In this document: one piece after another, positions 35,585 to 43,893 of the stretch
How the letters are laid out: every line of letters begins with the position of its first letter
How positions within the stretch are numbered: position 1 is the first letter of the stretch
Source: a bacterium
GTDB taxonomy: Bacteria; Zhuqueibacterota; Zhuqueibacteria; Oleimicrobiales; Geothermoviventaceae
Assembly: GCA_028275345.1 (NCBI GenBank)
Contig: JAPWUV010000004.1
Span: 62,001-126,000, forward strand
Direction of reading: 5' to 3'
DNA length: 64,000 nucleotides
Made by a program: the position numbers and the translations under genes
Notes under the pieces: generated by a model
Seen by the model: only the letters and a program-made list of their open reading frames with translations
Database searches by the model: none
Told to the model about the DNA's origin: nothing

Positions 35585-36271
35585 TCAAAGGAGGCCATGA
35601 TCGGCAAAGCTGAAATAGGTGTTCCGGCCTACAATGACATGATCCAGCAAGTTGACGCAGAGGGTTTCGCAAGCGGCCCGGATCCGACGCGTCACCGCCC
35701 TGTCCTCGTCCGAGGGCGTGGGATCGCCGCTGGGATGATTGTGGACCAGGATCAGGGAAGCTGCGGAAAGGCTCAGTGCCTCGCGCAGGATCTCTCTCGG
35801 ACTGGCGATGCTCTCCGTCAGCGAACCCTCGAAGATCACCTTGTTCGCGATCACGTGATTCCGCTGGGTGAGAAACAGAACCCGAAACTCCTCGCGCGGC
35901 AGGTCCCGCATGGCGGGTCCTACCAGGTGGTAGACGTCGTTGCTCGAGTGCACGCGGTCGTCCTCCGGGCTCTGCTCAAGCCGGAACCGTTTGCCGATCT
36001 CCAATGCCGCCTTGATTTGCGCGGCCTTCGCCGAACCGACGTACGGGATGCGACACAGCTCTTCCACCGAAAGGCGATCCAGACCACGGAAGCCGCCTGC
36101 CTTTGCCAGGAGATGACGCGCCAGATCGATGGCGCTCCCCGCTTTGCCTCCCACGCGGAGGATGATGGCCAGGAGCTCCGCATCGGAGAGGGATTCGGGG
36201 CCGGAGCGGAGCAACCTCTCCCGCGGACGCTCGTCCTCTGGCCAGTCTGTGATGCGGCGGATGTACTCCAC
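35585..36271 (-). CDS. radC: RadC-family JAMM-domain protein
   Basis: 228 aa from GTG 36271 (GGGGAGGGG site). An ATG at 36382 exists in frame but lies upstream of the likely promoter (36303-36331), which settles the start. The N-terminal helix-hairpin-helix (LCRIPYVGSAKAAQIKAALEIGKR) precedes the JAMM metalloprotease-like motif HNHPSGDPTPSDED. Despite its name a direct DNA-repair role is not established. It heads the radC-transporter-mutL-miaA run. Confidence 0.92.
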   Translation of the reverse strand: MEYIRRITDWPEDERPRERLLRSGPESLSDAELLAIILRVGGKAGSAIDLARHLLAKAGGFRGLDRLSVEELCRIPYVGSAKAAQIKAALEIGKRFRLEQSPEDDRVHSSNDVYHLVGPAMRDLPREEFRVLFLTQRNHVIANKVIFEGSLTESIASPREILREALSLSAASLILVHNHPSGDPTPSDEDRAVTRRIRAACETLCVNLLDHVIVGRNTYFSFADHGLL

Positions 36272-36302
36272 GAGACCCCTCCCCACCTTGCTGAACCGCG
36301 CC

Positions 36303-36331
36303 AATATACGGCGCGACGGGGGGAAAATCAA
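36303..36331 (-). promoter_or_regulatory. Sigma70-type promoter for the radC unit
   Basis: On the minus strand TTGATT (36331-36326), 17-bp spacer, TATATT (36308-36303). The start site would fall about 25 bp before the GTG at 36271. It may drive radC, the ABC transporter, mutL and miaA, all in the same direction with short gaps. Confidence 0.65.
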
Positions 36332-36419
36332 GGAAGCGCGGTCCCCCGAAACCGGCTTCCAGTCCCCAGCGTTACGGGCCAAGAAGCCCCGTGGAAGCTA
36401 AACATGGGAGGAGAAAACG

Positions 36420-36863
36420 ATGACCATGCCTCGCCGGAAAAAAGTCCTGATCCTGTGCACCGGAAACTCCTGCCGCTCGCAGATGGCGGAGTTCTTCTTG
36501 CGAAAGCTTCGCCCATCGTGGGAGGTCTACTCGGCGGGTACTTTCCCCGCCGCCGAGGTGCATCCGAAGGCGGTGGCAGTGATGCGCGAGGTAGGCATCG
36601 ACATGAGCGGCGCCCGGCCGAAGCCGGTGGAGGATTTCCTCCACGAGTCCTTCGACTACGTGATCACCGTATGTGACCACGCTCGCGAGACGTGCCCCGT
36701 CTTCCTTGGTGAGGTGAGGGAGAGGGTACACATGGGGTTTGAGGATCCAGCGTCCGCGGTGGGGTCGGAGGACGAGATTCTCGCGACCTTCCGGAAGGTC
36801 CGGGACCAGATCCGGGATGCCCTCGCGCAGTGGGTCGAGTCGACGGAAGCCGACCCCGACTGA
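36420..36863 (+). CDS. Arsenate reductase / low-molecular-weight phosphatase family protein
   Basis: 147 aa from ATG 36420 (GGGAGGAG site). The phosphate loop CTGNSCRS gives C13-x5-R19, as in low-molecular-weight tyrosine phosphatases. Two further cysteines, C85 and C92 in CDHARETCPV, match the redox relay of thioredoxin-coupled ArsC, so arsenate reductase is the better call. No arsR or arsB is nearby, so arsenic detoxification is inferred from the cysteines alone. It precedes the trp control region. Confidence 0.85.
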   Translation: MTMPRRKKVLILCTGNSCRSQMAEFFLRKLRPSWEVYSAGTFPAAEVHPKAVAVMREVGIDMSGARPKPVEDFLHESFDYVITVCDHARETCPVFLGEVRERVHMGFEDPASAVGSEDEILATFRKVRDQIRDALAQWVESTEADPD

Positions 36864-37011
36864 CGGTCGAAGTATCCGCTCCGGCAGAGGCTGGCGGGAA
36901 TCCACGACGTCGAAGGGGGACGCCAGGTAGATCGGGCTCGGTGCCGAGACGCCCGGAACCATTTGGCCCAGGCGTGATACCCACCGGAGGCAGGAAACTC
37001 GCAGCTGGATC

Positions 37012-37049
37012 AAAAACCCCTTGCATTTCTGCCGGCTCGGATTATCTTT
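37012..37049 (+). promoter_or_regulatory. Candidate trp operon promoter with shared upstream element
   Basis: TTGCAT (37021-37026), 16-bp spacer, TATCTT (37043-37048). It is preceded by AAAAACCCC, so AAAAACCnnTTGCATTT, then GCCGGC after two bases, is the same block as upstream of the his leader (minus, 16405-16383). It is about 55 bp before the trp leader-peptide ATG. The region from 36864 to here has no other recognisable signal. Confidence 0.55.
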
Positions 37050-37103
37050 AGCTACGAGGTGAACGGTCCAACGAGATCGGGTACCAGGCAGGACGAAACC
37101 AAG

Positions 37104-37190
37104 ATGAGCGCGAAGCTGTCCGGTAATCGCACCTGGAATGGGTGGTGGCGCAGTCACGGGGAGGAACGGGTGCGTCCGGGCAGTAGTTAA
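37104..37190 (+). CDS. trpL: trp operon leader peptide
   Basis: 28-codon open frame, ATG 37104 to TAA 37188-37190. It contains tryptophan codons at positions 11, 14 and 15, a very unlikely density by chance for the rarest amino acid. A weak AGGA site lies about ten bases upstream. It is followed by a strong terminator (37215-37251) and then trpE. This is the layout of ribosome-stalling Trp attenuation. A clear antiterminator was not resolved; CACGGGG (37155-37161) can pair with CCCCGTG of the terminator right arm. Confidence 0.8.
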   Translation: MSAKLSGNRTWNGWWRSHGEERVRPGSS

Positions 37191-37214
37191 GGAATCCCCC
37201 ATTCAAGCGTTGAC

Positions 37215-37251
37215 AAAGGCCACGGGCGTACCCCCGTGGCCTTTTTGTTTT
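37215..37251 (+). terminator. trp operon attenuator terminator
   Basis: Arms GGCCACGGG (37218-37226) and CCCGTGGCC (37233-37241), extended by AAA/TTT, close a six-base loop and run into TTTTTGTTTT. The trpE ribosome site GAGGAGGAG follows immediately. The position between leader peptide and trpE marks it as an attenuator. Confidence 0.9.
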
Positions 37252-37265
37252 GAGGAGGAGAACAG

Positions 37266-38723
37266 GTGGAGGGACTCATCCCGCCCTATGACGTCTTCGC
37301 CCGGCTGCATGACGAGGGGCTCTGTGTCCCGGTAGCTCGCCGCGTCCTTGCAGATACCGAGACGCCCGTGTCGGCCTACCTGAAGATTCGCCGCGCCTCA
37401 GAAAAGGGATTCTTGCTGGAAAGCGTGGAAGGTGGCCAACACCTCGGTCGCTATTCCTTCCTGGGGTCCCATCCCTTTCTCATTTTCCGGAGCCGCGGCC
37501 GCGAGGTGACGGTTGAGGGCCTGCTCCAATACCGGCTGGAGGGGGATCCGGTGTCGGAATTGCGCCGTTTGCTGGCACGTTTCCGAACCGCCCGCCTGCC
37601 CGAGCTCCCGCGCTTCGCTTGCGGCGCCGTCGGATTCGTGGCGTACGAGGCGGTGCGGCTCTGGGAAAGGCTCCCGAACTCCAAGCCGGCTACAGTCCCC
37701 GACATGCTCTGGATGTTTTTCGATGCCATTCTTGCCTTCGACAACGTCCGGCGCGAGATGCTCATCCTGGTCCTGACTCGGCCGGAAGGTGAAGCCCGAG
37801 CCGATTACCAGGCGGCTGTGGAAAGGATCGCCCAGGTGGAAAGGCTTCTGCTCCGGCCTGTGGACCCGCTGCCGATGACGGGAGCCTCGCGCTTCCGGCC
37901 CTCGCCGAACATGCCTCGATCCCGCTTTCTCGACATGGTCAGAGAAGCCAAGGAATACATCTTTGCCGGGGACGTCATCCAGGTCGTCCTCTCCCAGAGG
38001 TTCGATGGCGAGGTGAGCGTGAGTGGGCTGGATCTCTACCGCCGCCTGCGGACGCTCAACCCCTCGCCCTACATGTTCCATCTCCATTTGGGCGACCGGG
38101 AGCTAGTGGGCGCATCCCCGGAGATGCTGGTGCGAGTGGAGGGTCGGCGGGTTGAGACGAGGCCCATCGCGGGAACCCGGCCCCGCGGGAAGAGCCCGGA
38201 AGAGGATTGCGCCATCGAAGAGGAGCTTCTCCGCGATGAGAAGGAGCGAGCCGAGCACCTCATGCTGGTGGATCTCGGCCGCAACGACCTTGGCCGAGTG
38301 TGCCGGTACGGCAGCGTGCAGGTCCCGACCTTCATGAAAGTGGAACGCTACTCCCACGTGATGCACTTGGTCTCCTCGGTGGTGGGAGAACTCCAGCCGG
38401 AACTGGATGCGCTGGAGGTCCTCAGGGCCTGTTTTCCCGCGGGGACGGTCTCCGGAGCTCCCAAGGTGCGGGCGATGGAGATCATCGACGAGCTCGAGCC
38501 GGATGCGCGCGGGATCTACGCGGGGGCTGTGGGTTATCTCGATTTCTCGGGCAACATGGACACCTGCATCGCCATCCGGACCATCCATTTGGCCGAGGGA
38601 GTGGCGTCGGTCCAGGCAGGAGCCGGCATTGTGGCGGATTCGGATCCGGAGCGCGAGTACGACGAGACCTGCAACAAGGCTCGCGCCTTGATTGCTGCCA
38701 TCGAACAGGCCGAAGGCGGTTGA
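37266..38723 (+). CDS. trpE: Anthranilate synthase component I
   Basis: 485 aa from GTG 37266 with a strong GAGGAGGAG site. It forms anthranilate from chorismate with ammonia from TrpG. The tryptophan feedback motif LLES is at residues 50-53, so the enzyme should be inhibited by tryptophan. The catalytic core includes GDVIQVVLSQRF, PSPYMFHLHLGDRELVGASPEMLVRVE, TRPIAGTRPRGKSPEED, LVDLGRNDLGRV and AGAGIVADSDPEREYDET. Order E-G-D-C-F-B-A follows without interruption. Confidence 0.96.
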   Translation: MEGLIPPYDVFARLHDEGLCVPVARRVLADTETPVSAYLKIRRASEKGFLLESVEGGQHLGRYSFLGSHPFLIFRSRGREVTVEGLLQYRLEGDPVSELRRLLARFRTARLPELPRFACGAVGFVAYEAVRLWERLPNSKPATVPDMLWMFFDAILAFDNVRREMLILVLTRPEGEARADYQAAVERIAQVERLLLRPVDPLPMTGASRFRPSPNMPRSRFLDMVREAKEYIFAGDVIQVVLSQRFDGEVSVSGLDLYRRLRTLNPSPYMFHLHLGDRELVGASPEMLVRVEGRRVETRPIAGTRPRGKSPEEDCAIEEELLRDEKERAEHLMLVDLGRNDLGRVCRYGSVQVPTFMKVERYSHVMHLVSSVVGELQPELDALEVLRACFPAGTVSGAPKVRAMEIIDELEPDARGIYAGAVGYLDFSGNMDTCIAIRTIHLAEGVASVQAGAGIVADSDPEREYDETCNKARALIAAIEQAEGG

Positions 38724-38794
38724 GCTCCGTTGGATTGCCGGAAGGGGTTTCGGTGCGAAGTCCTGCGGCGTTGGAAGCGCGCGGAGGATCGGAG

Positions 38795-39361
38795 ATGAGG
38801 GTCCTCGTGATCGACAACTACGATTCCTTCACCTACAACCTGGTGCAGATGATCGGGGAGTTCGGGGCGGAGGTGGCTGTGGCGCGGAACGACGCCATCA
38901 GCCTCTCCGAGGTGGAAGAGATGAACCCCGATCGCATTGTGATCTCGCCTGGGCCCTGCACCCCGCGGGAGGCCGGCATCTCCGTCCCCCTCATCCGCCG
39001 GTTCGCGGGCCGGATCCGGATACTTGGGGTTTGTCTGGGCCATCAATGCATCGGGGAAGCCTTTGGAGCCACGGTAGTGAGGGCTCCGAGGCCTGTCCAC
39101 GGGAAAACCTCCCTGATCTCCCACGACGGAAAAACCATCTTCCGCGGGCTTGCCAATCCGTTGGTGGCCGTGAGGTACCACTCGCTCGTGGTTCGGGATC
39201 GGGATTTGCCGCCTGAGCTCGAAGTCTCAGCCCGTTCCGAGGACGGGCTGACCATGGGCTTGCGGCACAAGCGCTACCGGGTAGAGGGGGTACAGTTTCA
39301 CCCGGAATCGATGCTGACCCAACAGGGAAAGGATCTCCTGTACAACTTCCTATTCGAGTGA
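38795..39361 (+). CDS. trpG: Anthranilate synthase component II (glutamine amidotransferase)
   Basis: 188 aa from ATG 38795 (GGAGGATCGGAG upstream); the open frame extends far into trpE but without homology. Triad: C80 in ILGVCLGHQCIGEAFG, H169 and E171 in VQFHPESML. It supplies ammonia to TrpE. It may also serve p-aminobenzoate synthase, since no separate pabA is visible. Confidence 0.95.
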   Translation: MRVLVIDNYDSFTYNLVQMIGEFGAEVAVARNDAISLSEVEEMNPDRIVISPGPCTPREAGISVPLIRRFAGRIRILGVCLGHQCIGEAFGATVVRAPRPVHGKTSLISHDGKTIFRGLANPLVAVRYHSLVVRDRDLPPELEVSARSEDGLTMGLRHKRYRVEGVQFHPESMLTQQGKDLLYNFLFE

Positions 39362-39444
39362 GCGGGCCTGCGCCCGCGGGAGCTCTTCGCGGCTCGGGGT
39401 GGGGATATGAGAACCAGAAGCATCCGTTTGGAGGAGGGAGAGGG

Positions 39445-40449
39445 ATGAAGGAGTTCATCGCCAAAGTGTTGGATGGGGAGGCGCTCAGCGAGCCGGAAGC
39501 GGCTCAGGCTATGGGCATCATCATGGAGGGGCAAGCGACGCCGGCTCAAATCGGCGCCTTCCTCGCCGGACTTCGCGTGCGGGGGGAGACGGTGGACGAG
39601 ATCGTCGGCGCCGCCCGCGCCATGCGCGAGAAAGCCCTCAAGGTCCCTGTCCGAGTCGATGCGATCGACACCTGCGGGACCGGAGGCGATGGAGCCGGGA
39701 CTTTCAACATCTCGACTGTGGCGGCATTTGTGACGGCGGGTGCCGGGGTGCCAGTGGCCAAGCACGGGAACCGGTCCGTATCCAGCCAGTGCGGCTCCGC
39801 CGATCTCCTGGAGCGCCTCGGGATCAACCTCGAGCTCACTCCCGAACAGGCCGGCCGTTGCGTGGAGGAGGTGGGGATCGGCTTCCTCTTTGCCCCCCTT
39901 CTGCACCGGGCGATGAAACACGCCATCGGACCCCGACGCGAGATCGGGGCCCGCACGATCTTCAATCTGCTCGGCCCATTGACCAATCCCGCCTTCGTCC
40001 GCAGGCAGGTGGTCGGTGTCTACGCGGCGTCGCGCGTGAAGGATGTGGCCCTGGCGCTCCAGCGGCTGGGTGTGGAGAGGGCCCTCGTCGTTCACGGCGA
40101 CGGGATGGACGAGGTAGCTCTCTCCGGCACTACTCTGGTGGCCGAGGTGAACGGCGCTTCGATCCAATACTACACGGTGGCGCCAGAAGATTTCGGCTTC
40201 CGGCGCGGGAGGAGGGATGAGCTCCTCGGTGGTGACGCCGATCGCAATGCGCAAATCGCCCTTCAGACGCTGGAAGGCGTCCCAGGCCCTGCCCTGGATG
40301 CCGTGCTGCTCAACGCGGGTGCCGCCATTTGGGTCGGCGGAGGCGCTAACTCCTGGAAGGAAGGGATCGAGGTGGCCTGGGAGTCCATCGCAAGTGGGCG
40401 GGCACGGCAGAAGGTTGAGCAGTTGCGACACTTCACGAGGAGCTGCTGA
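39445..40449 (+). CDS. trpD: Anthranilate phosphoribosyltransferase
   Basis: 334 aa from ATG 39445 (GGAGGGAGAGGG site). It joins PRPP and anthranilate. Motifs: DTCGTGGDGAGTFNIST (PRPP/anthranilate loop), AKHGNRSVSSQCGSADLLE, RTIFNLLGPLTNPA, and the metal-binding VVHGDGMDEV. The stop overlaps the trpC start by one base (TGATG). Confidence 0.96.
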   Translation: MKEFIAKVLDGEALSEPEAAQAMGIIMEGQATPAQIGAFLAGLRVRGETVDEIVGAARAMREKALKVPVRVDAIDTCGTGGDGAGTFNISTVAAFVTAGAGVPVAKHGNRSVSSQCGSADLLERLGINLELTPEQAGRCVEEVGIGFLFAPLLHRAMKHAIGPRREIGARTIFNLLGPLTNPAFVRRQVVGVYAASRVKDVALALQRLGVERALVVHGDGMDEVALSGTTLVAEVNGASIQYYTVAPEDFGFRRGRRDELLGGDADRNAQIALQTLEGVPGPALDAVLLNAGAAIWVGGGANSWKEGIEVAWESIASGRARQKVEQLRHFTRSC

Positions 40450-41252
40450 TGGATCTGCTGGAGCAGATTGCAGAGTCGCGGCGCCGGGATCTGAGCCGGT
40501 CGCCGGGCCCTGGTCTCGACGTTGCCCCCCCGTCGCGGCGGCGTCCCTGCTTTCGCGAGGCGATCCTGGAGCTCGGATTGAGCCTCATCGCCGAGATCAA
40601 ACGACGGACGCCTTCGGCGGGGCCGCTGGCTTTGTACGCCCGTGCAGGGAGGCGAGCCCGGGCCTACGAGCTTGGAGGGGCCTCCGCCATATCGGTGCTG
40701 ACCGAACCTGCCTTCTTCGCGGGAAGCTATTCCGACCTCCGTGAGGCGGCCGAAAACTCAAGCTTACCCGTCCTGTGCAAGGACTTCGTGGTGGATGAAC
40801 GGCAGATCCTCTGGGCCGCGGAGGCCGGGGCCAGCTGTGTGCTACTCATCGTCCGGATCCTCCCGGATGCCAGCCTGTGCCGGCTGTTACAACGCTGCCG
40901 CGAGCTGGGTCTCGATGCCCTCGTGGAGGTGTACGAGGCCGCGGAGCTCGAGCGCGCATTGGCCTGCGGAGCCGACCTCATCGGCATCAACAGCCGGGAT
41001 CTGCGCGACTTCTCGGTGCGCTTCGATCGTCTGATCCAGCTGCGGGACAAGGTCCCTTCGGGAATCCCGGTGGTGGCGGAGTCCGGGGTGAGAGACGCTC
41101 GGGATCTTCTCCGACTGCAGGAAGCGGGGTTCGATGCCGCCCTCGTCGGGACTGCGCTGATGCGTTCGCGCAAGCCGGGTACGCTTCTGCGAAGCTGGAG
41201 GACTGTCCTTGAGAAGGGTGCGGGTGAAAGTCTGTGGGATCACGAGGCTTGA
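40449..41252 (+). CDS. trpC: Indole-3-glycerol phosphate synthase
   Basis: 267 aa. TIM-barrel enzyme closing the indole ring. Catalytic-site segments are LIAEIKRRTPSAG, ISVLTEPAFFAGSY, PVLCKDFVVDERQI, LIGINSRDL and VVAESGVRDA. It is monofunctional; trpF is a separate overlapping gene. The 3' end overlaps trpF by 44 bp. Confidence 0.96.
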   Translation: MDLLEQIAESRRRDLSRSPGPGLDVAPPSRRRPCFREAILELGLSLIAEIKRRTPSAGPLALYARAGRRARAYELGGASAISVLTEPAFFAGSYSDLREAAENSSLPVLCKDFVVDERQILWAAEAGASCVLLIVRILPDASLCRLLQRCRELGLDALVEVYEAAELERALACGADLIGINSRDLRDFSVRFDRLIQLRDKVPSGIPVVAESGVRDARDLLRLQEAGFDAALVGTALMRSRKPGTLLRSWRTVLEKGAGESLWDHEA

Positions 41253-41846
41253 AGACGCCCTCGTGGCGGTGGAAGCGGGCGTCGACGCGGTCGGGTTTGT
41301 GTTCTACGAGGGCTCACCTCGATTTGTCCCCCCGGAAACTGCCCGGGAGATCGCTCGAAATCTCCCGCCCCTCGTGTGTCGGGTGGGCGTCTTCGTGAAC
41401 GCCCCGAGAAAGATCGTCGCAAGGACGGCCGAACGCGTGGGCCTCACCGCACTCCAGTTCCACGGCAACGAAACGGGCGACTACTGCGAGGGCTGGAATT
41501 TGCCCGTCATCAAGGCCTTTCGCGTGGGCCCCGAGTTCTCGCCAGAGGAAATCGAGCCTTTCGCTTCCGCGTGTGCCATCCTGCTGGACGGGTACCATCC
41601 GCATCTGTTTGGAGGTAGCGGCGTGCGGGCCGACTGGGGCATGGCCCGCAGGCTGGCGCGCATTCGGCCGCTGATCTTGGCCGGCGGATTGGATCCGGCG
41701 AACGTGGCGGAGGCTATTCGAACCGTCCGCCCCTACGGCGTGGATGTGTCCAGCGGCGTGGAGATCCGTCCCGGTCAGAAGGATCCGGAACGCGTGAGGA
41801 TGTTCATGCGTGAAGTTCATCGCGCTTGTGAATCCTTGGAGGAGGA

Positions 41847-41850
<4 letters not shown>
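41209..41850 (+). CDS. trpF: Phosphoribosylanthranilate isomerase
   Basis: 213 aa, counted from TTG 41209 inside trpC; GTG 41218 or 41224 are alternatives that still keep the catalytic [12 protein letters not shown]. Other motifs are [35 protein letters not shown] and [14 protein letters not shown]. The overlap with trpC (44 bp) and with trpB (ATGA) implies tight translational coupling. Confidence 0.95.
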
Positions 41851-43006
<1,156 letters not shown>

Positions 43007-43019
<13 letters not shown>

Positions 43020-43813
43020 GAGCATGTCTGTCAGGCTCGCGGGAGGACGGCCGGGCGAGGCTTGTGGTGTTCGTCATGGCCGGGGATCCCGATTTGGACA
43101 CGACCCACGAGCTTGTCCTCCGCCTGGAAGAGTGGGGTGTGGACGCCGTGGAGCTGGGTATCCCGTTCTCGGACCCGATTGCCGATGGACCCGTCATCCA
43201 AAAGGCCGCGGAAAGGGCGCTGGCAGCGGGGGTCACCGTCCAGCGGGTCCTGGATCTCGTAGAGAGGATCCGCCAACGCTCGGACATCCCCATCGTCCTG
43301 TTCACGTACGTGAATCCGGTCATGCGGTTCGGGCTGGACCGGTTCGCGCAGCTCGCCAAGGCCCGAGGGGCCGACGGGGCTCTTCTGCTCGATCTTCCTC
43401 CGGAGGAAGCGGATGGCTATCTGCAAGCCTGTCGCAACGTGGGGTTGGAGACGGTCTTTCTCTTAGCCCCCACCAGCACGGAAGACCGCATTCGCCGGGC
43501 AGTCGAGGCGTCCTCCGGTTTCCTCTACTGCGTTTCCCGGACTGGCGTGACGGGGGAGCGGGAAAAGCTCTCATCGGAAGTCGAGAACCTTGTGGCAAGG
43601 GTCCGGAGGGTCACGGATTTGCCCATCGCGGTGGGGTTCGGAATCTCCCAGGGAGAACATGCGCGGCAGGTCGCTCGCTACGCTGACGCTGTGGTGGTGG
43701 GGAGCGCTGTCGTTCGCCGAATGGCCGAAGGTTCGAGAGAGGAAGGGCTATTGCGGGTTCGCGGCCTCATCGAGGAGCTCTCGAGCGGACTCTCTGGCCG
43801 AGGGTGGCGATGA
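43007..43813 (+). CDS. trpA: Tryptophan synthase alpha chain
   Basis: 268 aa from ATG 43007. TIM barrel cleaving indole-3-glycerol phosphate. The catalytic glutamate and aspartate are in [43 protein letters not shown] and [10 protein letters not shown] are also typical. It ends the trp operon proper; a weak CCCC/GGGG hairpin follows without a clear U run, so read-through into the next gene is possible. Confidence 0.96.
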
Positions 43814-43893
43814 TTTCCCCTTGGCTCCGCCCCTCCGGGGCCGTAAATTAGCGAGCGGTAGGTGGCCCACAGGTCAGGAGGGGTTCGCGTTCG

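Noticed and set aside
37211-37216. Consensus TTGACA as a possible trpE promoter -35
   Set aside because: It sits in the base of the attenuator stem, and no -10 lies at the right distance; the promoter near 37021-37048 fits the leader better.
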